64,000 nt of DNA. Source: Microlunatus parietis (lineage in GTDB: Bacteria > Actinomycetota > Actinomycetes > Propionibacteriales > Propionibacteriaceae). The notes beneath the pieces are model-generated. The model saw only the letters and a list, made by a program, of their open reading frames with translations. It was not told the origin of the DNA and did no database searches. The translations under genes and the position numbers were made by a program. The DNA lies in NCBI RefSeq assembly GCF_013407955.1, contig NZ_JACCBU010000001.1:930001-994000 (forward strand), given 5' to 3'. The stretch's first letter is position 1. Every line of letters starts with the position of its first letter. This document shows positions 16,974-25,635 of the stretch, piece after piece.

Positions 16974-17876
16974 TCAGCTCTCGTAGAAGACCCAGAACCG
17001 CTGGGCCAGGAAGTTGATGCCGGTGAACACGGCGACGATGATCAACAACAGCCAGGCCATCGCGGACGCGTAGCCCATGTTGAACTGGTTGAACCCCTGG
17101 ATGTAGAGGTACAGGTTGTAGAACAGGGTCGAGTTGGCCGGACCGCCGGACCCGTTGCTCATCACGTATCCCTGGGTGAACGTCTGCAGCGAGCCGATCA
17201 CGGACAGCACCAGATTGAAGAAGATGATCGGGCTGATCAGCGGCAGCGTGATCGACCGGAACTGGTGCCAGCGGGAAGCCCCGTCGACGGCGGCCGCCTC
17301 GTAGTACATCAGGGGCACCTGGCGCAGCCCGGCCAGGAAGATCACCATCGGCGCGCCGAACGTCCAGATGTTGAGCATGATCAGCACCGACAGCGCGGTC
17401 TGCGGGTCCGACACCCAGCTCGGGCCCTGGATGCCGAACAGCCCGAGGAAACCGTTGACGATCCCGTTGGTGCCGAAGACCTGCCGCCACAGCATGACGA
17501 TCGCCACACTTCCGCCGAGCAGCGACGGCAGGTAGAACACGGCCCGGTAGATCGGCAGGCCCCTGATCCCCTTGTTCAACAAGAGGGCGACGACCAGGGC
17601 CGCCACCAGCGACAGCGGCACGCTGACGAACGTGTAGACGAAGGTCACCACCAGCGACGCCCGGAGTCGCTCGTCGTTGATCATGCCGACGAAGTTGTCC
17701 AGGCCGACCCAGCGCGGTGCGCTGAGCAGGTTGTAGTCGGTGAAGGACAGATAGAGCGAAGCCCCGAACGGGACGACCGTGAACAGCATCCCGGCGAACC
17801 ACGGCAGCAGGAACACGTACCCGGACCAGTCCCAGCGCCGGCCCCGCCGTCGGAGGGTCATCGGTGCGGCGGTCAT
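16974..17876 (-). CDS. Carbohydrate ABC transporter permease, MalF/UgpA type
   Basis: 300 residues with six membrane helices. The N-terminus is RRRGRRWDWSGYVFLLPW and the EAA-type loop reads YYEAAAVDGASRWHQFRSI. Its start overlaps the stop of the binding-protein gene by 4 bases, and only 6 bases separate its stop from the next permease. Together these show a tight operon with the binding protein, the second permease, the DUF6807 protein and GH43. Confidence 0.93.
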   Translation of the reverse strand: MTAAPMTLRRRGRRWDWSGYVFLLPWFAGMLFTVVPFGASLYLSFTDYNLLSAPRWVGLDNFVGMINDERLRASLVVTFVYTFVSVPLSLVAALVVALLLNKGIRGLPIYRAVFYLPSLLGGSVAIVMLWRQVFGTNGIVNGFLGLFGIQGPSWVSDPQTALSVLIMLNIWTFGAPMVIFLAGLRQVPLMYYEAAAVDGASRWHQFRSITLPLISPIIFFNLVLSVIGSLQTFTQGYVMSNGSGGPANSTLFYNLYLYIQGFNQFNMGYASAMAWLLLIIVAVFTGINFLAQRFWVFYES

Positions 17877-19201
17877 GAGTTGTCAGCCTTGAGGATCTTG
17901 GCCGCCCCGTCGGTGAACTGCTTGGCCGCCTCGGCCGGCGCGACCCGCTCGAACATCACCTCGGTGGCCAGGTTGGCGATCAGGTCGGCGATCTCGGAGC
18001 CCCCGATCGGGTCCGGCCGCGACTCGGGCAACTGTTCCTTGCTCAGGCCGGTGATGTAGTCGACCGACGTCTTGTCATCCGGGTCCAGCGAATCCGCGAT
18101 CGCCTCGGCGACGACCGTGCTGGCCGGCACGCCGCGGGTCGGCCCGACCGCCTTGTTGCCCTCGATGCTGTTGGTGATGAAGTCGAGCAGTTTCAGGCCG
18201 CCGTCGATGTTCTTCGACTTCGAGCCGACCGACCAGTACATCGCCGTGTCGATCGACATCCCGCGCCGCTTCCCCTGCACCTCGCCCGGCATCCGGTTCA
18301 GCTGCAGCTTGCCGCCCGCGGCCTTGTTGTACGCCTTCAGGTTGTTGGTCGGGATCACCTGCGAGGCGATCGTGCCCTTGGCCAGGTACGACTGCTCGGC
18401 GCCGCCGCCGAGCGCCTCGACGAAGCCGGCCGGCGGCAGCGCGCCGGTCCTGCGCTGGTCCACCGAGAGCGAGAACCAGTCGGTCATCGTCTTGGTCGAG
18501 ACGCCGAGCGTGTCGTCCGGGTTGTACAGCTCCTCGCCGGTCTGGCGGACGAAGACGACGACGTTCTGCAGCGTGCCGAAGTCGAGATCGCCGCCGTACA
18601 CCTTCTTGCCGGAGGCCTTGGTGATCGCGGCCGCCATGGCGAAGTAGTCGTCCCAGGACCAGGTGTCGCCGTCCGGGATGGACACGCCGAACTTCTCCGC
18701 CAGTGTCGTGTTGATCACGAACCCGACGGCGTTCAGCCCGGCCGGGATGCCGTACATCGACTCGCCGACGACGCCGATCTGCTGGATCGTCTCCGGTACG
18801 CCATCGAGCGCGAGCAGATCCAGGTGCTCGCGCAGGTCGAGCAGCGCACCGCGGTCGGCGTACTCCCGCAGTGAATCCCGCCGCTGCGCGAACAGGTCCG
18901 GCACGTCGCCGGCGGCGAACCGGGTGGCCAGCTTGTCGGCGTACGGCCCGCTGTCCTGATATTCCGTGCGCAGGGTCGTGCCCGGATTCTCCTTCGTATA
19001 GAGGTCCAGCAGCGCCTGGGTCGACGCGGCCCGGGCCGCGTCGCCCCACCAGACGAAGTTGATCTCTCCCGCCGAGGTGGCCGGGCCGCCACCGCCGAAG
19101 CGGTTGCAGCCGGTCGCCGCCAGGGCCGCCGTCACGCCGGCGCTCGCGGACAGCCGGAGCAGAGTGCGGCGGGACAGGCCCGTCCTCAGTTCAGTCGTCA
19201 T
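17873..19201 (-). CDS. Extracellular sugar-binding lipoprotein of the GH43 operon
   Basis: 442 residues, family 1 solute-binding protein. The N-terminus combines a twin-arginine motif (SRRTLLRLSASAG) with a lipobox (ALAATGC, Cys 32), so it is a lipoprotein probably exported by Tat. The mature part begins INFVWWGDAARAASTQALLD and contains FAAGDVPDLF, typical of the family. It is the first gene of the operon and would deliver the sugar to the two permeases that follow. The LacI-type operator lies about 45 bases upstream of its start. Confidence 0.93.
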   Translation of the reverse strand: MTTELRTGLSRRTLLRLSASAGVTAALAATGCNRFGGGGPATSAGEINFVWWGDAARAASTQALLDLYTKENPGTTLRTEYQDSGPYADKLATRFAAGDVPDLFAQRRDSLREYADRGALLDLREHLDLLALDGVPETIQQIGVVGESMYGIPAGLNAVGFVINTTLAEKFGVSIPDGDTWSWDDYFAMAAAITKASGKKVYGGDLDFGTLQNVVVFVRQTGEELYNPDDTLGVSTKTMTDWFSLSVDQRRTGALPPAGFVEALGGGAEQSYLAKGTIASQVIPTNNLKAYNKAAGGKLQLNRMPGEVQGKRRGMSIDTAMYWSVGSKSKNIDGGLKLLDFITNSIEGNKAVGPTRGVPASTVVAEAIADSLDPDDKTSVDYITGLSKEQLPESRPDPIGGSEIADLIANLATEVMFERVAPAEAAKQFTDGAAKILKADNS

Positions 19202-19244
19202 CGACCCGTTCCTCTCTCGTCGCCACCCGGGACAGCGTTGGCTC

Positions 19245-19258
19245 GGTAACCGCTTTCT
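19245..19258. promoter_or_regulatory. LacI-type operator in the GH43 operon/regulator gap
   Basis: GGTAACCGCTTTCT fits the LacI/GalR consensus TGNAANCGNTTNCA at every core position (G, AA, central CG, TT, C). It lies in the 133-bp gap between the binding-protein gene (minus) and the LacI gene (plus), where it could control both. Binding by the neighbouring LacI protein is inferred from position. Confidence 0.7.
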
Positions 19259-19334
19259 ATAAAGGTGGCCGGAGCCGGGTCAAGGTCATGCAAATTCCAC
19301 GGTGCAACCCGTACCCTGGCCGAGTGGAGGGCCG

Positions 19335-20378
19335 ATGACGAAGCAGCGCCGGGCCGCGGCCGCCAGGGCGCAGCCGTCCGCCAAGCTGGAGACGATCGCC
19401 CGCCGGGCCGGGGTGTCCGTGTCCACCGTGTCCCGGGTGCTGAACGCCCGCTCCAACGTCTCGCCGGAGACCCGGCGGCTGGTGCAGCCACTGCTCGAGG
19501 CCGCCGGGTACGAGATCAAGCTGGTCGACCGGCGCACGCCGCAGCTGATCGACCTGGTGGTGCCGAACTTCAAGTCGGCCTACCTGGCCGCGCTGTTCCG
19601 GGCCCTCGACGAAGCTGCCGCGCGCCGGTCGGTGTCGATCGTGCTGACCAACCGCGACGCCGGGGCGAACTGGCTGGCGCTGATCTCGCGGCGGCAGTCC
19701 CGCGGCGTGGTGCTGGCGGTGATCGACCTGGATGAGCGGGAGGCGGACTGGCTGGAGCAGAACGCGCTGCCGTACGTGCTGATCGACCCGGCCCACCAAC
19801 CGCAGCCCGACACCCCGTGGATCACCGCCGACCACCGGGCCGCCGCCCTGGCCGCGACCGAGCACCTGGTCTCGCTCGGGCACCGGCGGCTGGCCTTCGT
19901 CAGCTCGATCAGCGCCCTGGCCGCGGTCGAGCGAGAGATCGGTTTCCAGGAGGGGCTCGCCGCGGCCGGGCTCTCCGCCGGCCCGGTGGAGCGGTGCGAC
20001 TCCTCGGCGGAGGGGGCTGCGGCCGCGCTCTGGCGGCTGCTCGACCGGCCCGAGCCGCCGACCGGGATCGTCGCCTCGCACGACGACCTGGCCACCCGGC
20101 TGATCGGTGCCGCGCTCGGCGCCGGCCTGCGGGTCCCGGAACAGTTGAGCGTGGTCGGCTTCGACGACATCCCCGAGGCCGCCCGCTTCGTCCCGGCGGT
20201 GACCACGCTGGCCTCTCCCCTCGGTGCGATGGCCGAGCAGCTGATCGACTACCTCCTGGAGCCGACGCCGGACCGGCTCCGGGAACTGCAACAGGGCGTA
20301 CGGCTCCCGATGACCCTCCAGGTCCGAGCCAGCTCCGGCCCACCCAATTCCGCCGACCGGTCACAAAAGCAGCGGTAG
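19335..20378 (+). CDS. LacI-family repressor of the GH43 oligosaccharide operon
   Basis: 347 residues from ATG 19335, behind GGAGG. The N-terminal HTH reads KLETIARRAGVSVSTVSRVL with the usual hinge region after it (SPETRRLVQPLLEAAGYE). The rest is the periplasmic-binding-like sensor domain with GHRRLAFVS, GIVASHDDLA and LSVVGFDDIPEA. It is divergent from the importer/GH43 operon with a matching operator between them, so it most likely represses that operon until the sugar binds. A family B repeat follows the stop codon at once. Confidence 0.92.
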   Translation: MTKQRRAAAARAQPSAKLETIARRAGVSVSTVSRVLNARSNVSPETRRLVQPLLEAAGYEIKLVDRRTPQLIDLVVPNFKSAYLAALFRALDEAAARRSVSIVLTNRDAGANWLALISRRQSRGVVLAVIDLDEREADWLEQNALPYVLIDPAHQPQPDTPWITADHRAAALAATEHLVSLGHRRLAFVSSISALAAVEREIGFQEGLAAAGLSAGPVERCDSSAEGAAAALWRLLDRPEPPTGIVASHDDLATRLIGAALGAGLRVPEQLSVVGFDDIPEAARFVPAVTTLASPLGAMAEQLIDYLLEPTPDRLRELQQGVRLPMTLQVRASSGPPNSADRSQKQR

Positions 20379-20380
20379 CC

Positions 20381-20402
20381 AGTCCTGAGCCTGTCGAAGG
20401 AG
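20381..20402. repeat. Family B repeat, single arm
   Basis: CCTGAGCCTGTCGAAGGAGC lies directly after the lacI stop codon. The same word or its complement occurs at 33706, 60016-60071 and 61529-61611, always just after a stop codon. Here only one arm is seen, so this copy may be degenerate. The remaining bases to 20646 hold no gene I can support. Confidence 0.6.
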
Positions 20403-20646
20403 CGTGTCGCTGCTGAATTGACTGGTCGGCGCGTCGAGGAGGGTGCTCGGGCGACCGACGCGTTGGCGGACGACCCGGCGCGCGGCAGGTTCGTGTTCGG
20501 TTCCGGTCACCCGCCCGCGTGGCCGAAGCGTCCTGATTCGAGGGTGAGTTGTCGACGCTGCTCGCGCGAAACCACGTCGATAGCTCACCACTCGACGGCG
20601 ACCCGCCAAGGCGACGCGAGAACATGGACGGTCAGCGCAGCGCAGA

Positions 20647-21561
20647 TCATGGACCGAGCCGGTCCAGCGCCTCGGCACAGCGAGCCAACTCCTCGTCGAG
20701 TACGCGATCGAGGCGAGTGGTTCGGCGGAGGTCCGCTACGGCAGCGAGTTTGCGGGCGAGGGTGCCGTCCCGGACCTCGGCGACCAGGAGCCGGGTCCAG
20801 CGCGGGAGGCGGGCGGCGTCGCCGCAGAAGTGTGCAAGCGCTCCCAGGACGGCGAGCGGGGCGTCGATCACCTGTTCCTCGGTCGGGACCGGACCGTAGC
20901 TCGCCAGGAACGTCTCGCGGGCGGAGGGCTCCAACTGGCTGGTCACGTTCCTCAGGTCGCCGGCCCGGGTGCCGGTGCGCAGCAACTCGAAGTCGATCAT
21001 GATCGCTTCGCCCCGCGCGAGGGCGAGGTTGGTGACGTGGAAGTCGTTGTGGACCAGGGTTTGCGGGAGCCGGCGTGCGGCGGCCAGCAATCCGTCCAGG
21101 GACTCGACCGCCGTGTTCCAAGCGGGTTCATGATCAAGTCCGAGCCGTCTGCCGGTGCTGCGCAGGGCATCCACGGTCAGGTGGTCGTGCTCCCACGGCA
21201 CGGCCCAGTCGCCGGGTGCGGAGCCGGCGTCGTGCAGCCGTCGGTACCAGGTCGCGAGCGCGGTGATCACGGCCGGGTCAGCAAGATCATCCGCGCGGGC
21301 CAACCGCCGCTCGCCGCCGCCGAGGTCCTCCAGCAGCAGGGCGGTGCTCGTGGCTGCGATCACCCGCACGGTCGGTACACCGAGACGCTGCAGCAACCGG
21401 TAGTTGGCGATCTCCGGCGATTGCTTCATCCACACCTTGAGGACAGACGAACCGTGCGGATCATGAACCCGGAAGACCCCGTGACCGGGCCGCTCCCGGA
21501 TCGGTTCGAGGCGCGCACCATGATCGAGACCGAGCTCACCCAGCAGCCGCGGTTCGATCAT
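20647..21561 (-). CDS. Aminoglycoside phosphotransferase-like kinase
   Basis: 304 residues from ATG 21561; an in-frame GTG lies 18 bases further upstream. The fold is APH/choline kinase-like: a lysine in a nucleotide-binding sheet (SVLKVWMKQSPE), the catalytic loop HNDFHVTNLAL (His-Asn-Asp), and the metal-binding DFELL in place of the DxD motif. Such proteins phosphorylate small hydroxylated molecules; an antibiotic substrate is not implied. It shares a gap of only about 30 bases with the divergent gluQRS gene, so their promoters must overlap. Confidence 0.8.
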   Translation of the reverse strand: MIEPRLLGELGLDHGARLEPIRERPGHGVFRVHDPHGSSVLKVWMKQSPEIANYRLLQRLGVPTVRVIAATSTALLLEDLGGGERRLARADDLADPAVITALATWYRRLHDAGSAPGDWAVPWEHDHLTVDALRSTGRRLGLDHEPAWNTAVESLDGLLAAARRLPQTLVHNDFHVTNLALARGEAIMIDFELLRTGTRAGDLRNVTSQLEPSARETFLASYGPVPTEEQVIDAPLAVLGALAHFCGDAARLPRWTRLLVAEVRDGTLARKLAAVADLRRTTRLDRVLDEELARCAEALDRLGP

Positions 21562-21592
21562 CGAGTGCCCAACCCCCACTAGAGTCGGCGGG

Positions 21593-22495
21593 GTGTCCGC
21601 CGGTCGCTATGCTCCCAGCCCGACGGGCGAACTGCACCTGGGTAATCTGCGCACGGCGGTGCTGGCCTGGCTGTTCGCCCGGTCCACCGGGCGCCGGTTC
21701 CTGCTCCGGTTCGAGGATCTGGACCAGAGCCGGGTCCGGCCCGGGTACGCGGAGCAACAGGCCGCTGATCTTGCCGCACTGGGGCTCACCTTCGACGGCG
21801 TGCCGCTGGTCCAGTCGACCCGGCAGGAGCGCTACGCGGAGGCGCTGACCGCCCTGCTGCCGTACACCTTCGAATGCTTCTGCACCCGCCGCGAGATCGC
21901 CGAGGCGGTCTCCGCGCCGCACGGGATGCCGGGCCGCTATCCGGGCACCTGCCGGGACCTCACCGAGGCCGAACGCGCGATGCGACGCCAGCGCCGGGCG
22001 CCGGCGATCCGGCTCCGCGGCGGCGGCACCGAGACCGCGACCGACCTACTGCACGGCACCATCACCGGCGAGGTCGACGACGTGGTGCTGCGGCGCAACG
22101 ACGGCGGCACGGCCTATCAGCTCGCGGTCGTGGTGGACGATGCCGACACAGGCGTCGACCAGGTGGTCCGCGGCGACGACCTGCTCGACGCGACCCCGGC
22201 CCAGGCCCGGATCGCGCGGCTGCTCGGCGTGGCGGTGCCGACCTACGCTCACGTACCTCTGGCGCTGAACGCCGACGGCGTCCGGCTGGCCAAGCGGGAC
22301 GGCGCGGTGACCCTGAGCACGCTCGCCCGGCACGGCATCGGCGCGGCCGAGGTGCTGACCATGATCGCCGCCTCGCTCGACCTCGCTCGCAGCGGCGAGG
22401 TTGTCACGCCCGAGGTGCTGCTGGGCCGGTTCGAGGTCAGCAGGCTGCCGCGCGAACCCTGGCTGATCACACCGGTGCCGCACCAGGCCGGATGA
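21593..22495 (+). CDS. gluQRS: Glutamyl-Q tRNA(Asp) synthetase
   Basis: 300 residues from GTG 21593. It is a truncated glutamyl-tRNA synthetase without the anticodon-binding domain: the HIGH-type motif is SPTGELHLGN and the KMSKS equivalent is LAKRDGA. The zinc site is suggested by FECFCTRREI and GRYPGTC. Family members charge glutamate onto the queuosine base of tRNA(Asp). Genomes that carry it need queuosine or salvage it; no queuosine gene lies in the window. Confidence 0.93.
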   Translation: MSAGRYAPSPTGELHLGNLRTAVLAWLFARSTGRRFLLRFEDLDQSRVRPGYAEQQAADLAALGLTFDGVPLVQSTRQERYAEALTALLPYTFECFCTRREIAEAVSAPHGMPGRYPGTCRDLTEAERAMRRQRRAPAIRLRGGGTETATDLLHGTITGEVDDVVLRRNDGGTAYQLAVVVDDADTGVDQVVRGDDLLDATPAQARIARLLGVAVPTYAHVPLALNADGVRLAKRDGAVTLSTLARHGIGAAEVLTMIAASLDLARSGEVVTPEVLLGRFEVSRLPREPWLITPVPHQAG

Positions 22496-22897
22496 TCCCG
22501 GCCAGCAGGAAGATCGCGCCCACGGAGATCAAGGAAAATCGTGTCGTCACGCCCGGGTTGATGCTCGTGATGAACATCAACGGAAGTGACCGTTTCCGAT
22601 TCGAACGAAAAGGGAATGGTCGTGCATCGCCCCCACGCCGAGCGCACACGCACCGAGGACCACGATCACGACGGGCCAAGGGCTCGATCGGAATCTCCGC
22701 CAGAGCCACAGTGTCGTGAGGAGGAGCATCGTGCCGCCGAGGCCCGCGACGTAATGCGCCGCGAAGTCGAAGCGATCGGATACATATCGAAACCCGATGA
22801 CACCCACACCACCAGCCGCAATGACCGCAACGACAGGAGTGAGAATGCCCACCAATACGTCAGCCGTTGTCGAGCACTTCGAAGCAGGGCTAGACAT
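22467..22897 (-). pseudogene. Frameshifted small membrane protein
   Basis: Reading on the minus strand from ATG 22897, the first frame gives MSSPASKCSTTADVLVGILT with hydrophobic helices (TPVVAVIAAGGVGVIGFRYV, YVAGLGGTMLLLTTLWLW, PVVIVVLGACALGVG) and stops at 22577 after IGNGHFR. One frame over, another membrane helix follows at once (RFSLISVGAIFLLAGII) and ends at 22467. Adding one base near 22580 would join them into a four-helix protein of about 143 residues. I cannot tell a true mutation from a sequencing error. The local base composition is lower in GC than the neighbours, and the 3' end overlaps gluQRS. Confidence 0.5.
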
Positions 22898-23064
22898 TTG
22901 TCAACGACACCGGAGCTCCATGCCGATGGCCAGCTTGAGCCGTCGACGAGTTCTTGTGTCGCCTGCATTCCTGGTCATACCTTCAGTCACGCTCGCCTTC
23001 ATGTCCGCAGATAGGCGACTTGCATGTTCCGTATGTCGAATTGTGGGCGCGGCCACGTGTCGCG

Positions 23065-24084
23065 TTACTGGCCTGCCTGGCTGAACAGCAGGTCGACCAC
23101 GAGCACCAGCGTCTCGCCCTTCTCGATCTTGGGCTTCTCGTTGCCGTCCGGGTAGCCCTGGTCCGGCGGGACGACCAGCAGCACCCGGCTGCCGACGGTC
23201 TTGCCGGCGAGTCCCTTGACCATGCCGGGCAGCAGGCCGGACAGCGCGGTGGTGGCCGGCTTGTCGCCGTACGTCTCCTCCAGCAGGCGACCGTCCTTCC
23301 AGGCGACCCAGCGGTAGTTGATCGTCACCTGGTCGGTCTCGGCGATCTTCTTGCCGGTGCCCTCGATCAGGACCTGGGACTTGAGTTCCTTCGGCGGGTC
23401 GGACTTCGGGATCGTGATCTCCGGCTTGCCGCCCTTGTCCGCGACCGTCGGCAGGCCCGCGGCGGGCTTGACCGCCTTGCCCTCCGGGCCGGTCAGCGGG
23501 ATGCTCACGATGTCGACCACGAAGATCAGCGTGTCGCCGACCTGGATGCTGCCGTCCTGGGTGCCGCCGGACGCGTCGTAGCCGTCCTTGCCCGGCATCG
23601 CGATCAGCACCCGGCTGCCCTGCTTCTGGCCGACCAGGCCCTTCTTGAAGCCGGCGATCACCTGGTCGACGTCGAACGCGATCGGCTTGCCGCTGCTGAA
23701 CGACTCGTCGAACATCTTGCCGGTGCGCCCGTTAACGCCGTAGTAGCTGACCTCGACCGGCCCGGCGGCGGCGACCTTGGCGCCCTTGCCCTCGACCAGC
23801 ACCTTGGTCTGCGTCTCGTTGATCGCCCACGGCGCCTTGAACTCGACCTTGGGTTCCTTGCCGTACGCCCCCGAGGCGGTGATCGCCGACAGGTCCTTGG
23901 ACGGCTCGACCGGCTTCGGCGTCGGGCTGGCCGACGGGCTCGGCGAGCTGCTCGGCACCGCACTCTGGCTGCCCGAGGGGGACGCGCTCGTGCTTGGTTC
24001 AGGGGTTCCGCAGGCACCCAGCGCGAGGACGGAGAGGGCCGCTACAGCGGCGAACGCAGACTTGGTCGAGAGACGCACCCGCAA
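23065..24084 (-). CDS. FKBP-type peptidyl-prolyl isomerase lipoprotein, two domains
   Basis: 339 residues with a lipoprotein signal (AALSVLALGAC, Cys 25), a Ser/Pro/Thr linker, and two FKBP domains (about 105-190 and 240-335). Each holds the family pattern: VEVSYYGVNGRTGKMFDES, then SRVLIAMPGKDGYD; and VTINYRWVAWKDGRLLEETY, then SRVLLVVPPDQGYP. It would help fold proteins outside the membrane. FKBP genes commonly sit between pafA and pafBC in actinomycetes, and this one still follows pafA on the same strand. Confidence 0.93.
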   Translation of the reverse strand: MRVRLSTKSAFAAVAALSVLALGACGTPEPSTSASPSGSQSAVPSSSPSPSASPTPKPVEPSKDLSAITASGAYGKEPKVEFKAPWAINETQTKVLVEGKGAKVAAAGPVEVSYYGVNGRTGKMFDESFSSGKPIAFDVDQVIAGFKKGLVGQKQGSRVLIAMPGKDGYDASGGTQDGSIQVGDTLIFVVDIVSIPLTGPEGKAVKPAAGLPTVADKGGKPEITIPKSDPPKELKSQVLIEGTGKKIAETDQVTINYRWVAWKDGRLLEETYGDKPATTALSGLLPGMVKGLAGKTVGSRVLLVVPPDQGYPDGNEKPKIEKGETLVLVVDLLFSQAGQ

Positions 24085-24161
24085 ACCCTACCCGGACTCG
24101 ATGTGTGCCACCTGTCAGCCCGCCCGAGCCACGCCCCCGAGCCCGATCCTCACCACGTTTC

Positions 24162-24201
24162 CTGTCGCTTTACCAGAGAAGCTTCCCTGGTAAAGCGACA
24201 G
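24162..24201 (+). terminator. 40-bp near-perfect palindrome followed by a T-run
   Basis: CTGTCGCTTTACCAGAGAAG is followed at once by its complement CTTCCCTGGTAAAGCGACAG, with 19 of 20 pairs matching and no loop bases to spare. TTTTT follows on the plus strand, giving a terminator shape in that direction. No plus-strand gene ends here, however; pafA and FKBP both run on the minus strand. A role in separating their transcripts, or a non-terminator role, is open. Confidence 0.55.
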
Positions 24202-24224
24202 TTTTTCACGTTACGTGAAAAACT
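24200..24224. repeat. 25-bp palindrome with parS-like half-sites
   Basis: AGTTTTTCACGT-T-ACGTGAAAAACT is a perfect 12-base inverted repeat around a single T. It shares TTTCACG and CGTGAAA with parS (TGTTTCACGTGAAACA), but the halves are spread 5 bases further apart, so it is not a normal ParB site. It overlaps the preceding palindrome by two bases and lies 15 bases after the end of pafA. Confidence 0.6.
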
Positions 24225-24238
24225 GCGGGGCCCCGAGG

Positions 24239-25609
24239 TCAGGGGCGGCGCATGGAGGCGATCAGGCGGTCGACGCGCTCGTCGACGGCGACGAACGGGT
24301 CCTTGCAGAGTACGGTGCGCTGGGCCTGGTCATTCAGCTTCAGGTGCACCCAGTCGACCGTGTAGTCGCTGCGGGACTGCTGCGCAGCCGCGATGAAGTC
24401 GCCCCGGAGCCGGGCCCGGGTGGTCTGCGGCGGCACCGACTTGGCCCGGAAGATCCGCGGATCGGTGGTGACCCGGGCGACCGTACCGCGGCGTTCCATC
24501 AGGGTGAAGATGCCGCGGTCCCGCCGGATGTCGTGGTACGCGAGGTCCAGCTGGGCGATCCTCGGGTCGGCCAGATCGAGGCCGTGCTTGGCCGAATAAC
24601 GATCCAGCAACTGATACTTGATCGCCCAGTCGATCTCGGTGTCGATCAGGGCCAGCTTGTCCTCCGCGACGGCCCGCAGGGTGCGCTCCCAGAGGTCCAG
24701 CACCCGGTCGATCGCCGGCGTGGCCAGCCCGTCCCGGCGGACGAACTCGGACACCTTCTCGAAGTACTCGTTCTGCAGTTCCAGCGCCGAGATCAGCCGG
24801 CCGTTGGCGCACATCACCTTGGTCCGGCCGGTCTTGTCACGGGCGATGTCGCGGATCGCCCGGATCGGGTTCTCCAGGGTGAAGTCGCGCATCCCGATGC
24901 CGGCCTCGATCAGCCGCAGCACGAGCTCCGTACTGCCGACCTTGAGCAGCGTCGTGGTCTCGCTCATGTTCGAGTCGCCGACGATCACGTGCAGCCGGCG
25001 GTAGCGCTCCGGGTCGGCGTGCGGTTCGTCGCGAGTGTTGATGATCGGCCGGCTGCGGGTGGTCGCCGACGACACGCTCTCCCAGATGTGCTCGGCCCGC
25101 TGGCTGACGCTGTACTCGGCACCGCGGGCGGTGTAGAGCACCTTGCCGGCCCCGCAGATCAACTGCCGGGAGACCAGGAACGGCACCAACACATCGGTGA
25201 TCTTGGAGAAGTCGCCGATCCGGGAGATCAGGTAGTTCTCGTGGCAGCCGTAGGAGTTGCCGTGGCTGTCGGTGTTGTTCTTGAACAGGTAGATGTCGCC
25301 GGAAATGCCCTCGCTGAGCAGACGTTGCTCGGCGTCGATGATCAGGTCTTCCAGGATCCGCATCCCGGCGGAGTCATGATCGATCAGCTGGATCAGGTCG
25401 TCGCACTCGGCGGTGGCGTACTCGGGATGGGAACCGACGTCGAGATAGATCCGGGATCCGTTGCGCAGAAAGACATTGCTCGACCGGCCCCAGGTGACGA
25501 CGCGCCGGAACAGATAGCGGGCCACCTCGTCGGGCGTCAGCCGCCGGGTCCCGCCGGAGGTGCAGGCCACGCCGTACTCGGTTTCCAGACCGAAGATCCT
25601 GCGATCCAT
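24239..25609 (-). CDS. pafA: Pup-protein ligase PafA
   Basis: 456 residues from ATG 25609, five bases after GAGGAG; a GTG at 25615 sits too close to that site. PafA joins the ubiquitin-like Pup to lysines of target proteins for the proteasome. The carboxylate-amine ligase features are present: [11 protein letters not shown] at the N-terminus, [18 protein letters not shown] with the catalytic Asp, and [16 protein letters not shown]. The length is normal. The proteasome and pup genes are not next to it, since rluB lies immediately downstream of the window order; the FKBP gene follows on the same strand. Confidence 0.97.
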   Translation of the reverse strand: MDRRIFGLETEYGVACTSGGTRRLTPDEVARYLFRRVVTWGRSSNVFLRNGSRIYLDVGSHPEYATAECDDLIQLIDHDSAGMRILEDLIIDAEQRLLSEGISGDIYLFKNNTDSHGNSYGCHENYLISRIGDFSKITDVLVPFLVSRQLICGAGKVLYTARGAEYSVSQRAEHIWESVSSATTRSRPIINTRDEPHADPERYRRLHVIVGDSNMSETTTLLKVGSTELVLRLIEAGIGMRDFTLENPIRAIRDIARDKTGRTKVMCANGRLISALELQNEYFEKVSEFVRRDGLATPAIDRVLDLWERTLRAVAEDKLALIDTEIDWAIKYQLLDRYSAKHGLDLADPRIAQLDLAYHDIRRDRGIFTLMERRGTVARVTTDPRIFRAKSVPPQTTRARLRGDFIAAAQQSRSDYTVDWVHLKLNDQAQRTVLCKDPFVAVDERVDRLIASMRRP

Positions 25610-25635
25610 CAGCACTCCTCACCGGGCTCGGAGAT

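Noticed and set aside
20418-20646. Possible small gene between LacI and the APH-like kinase
   Set aside because: Codon pattern, start signals and composition of the open frames are not gene-like, and there is no recognisable product.
24200-24224. A parS site for ParB
   Set aside because: The half-sites match but the centre is five bases too long, and ParB sites are intolerant of such spacing.
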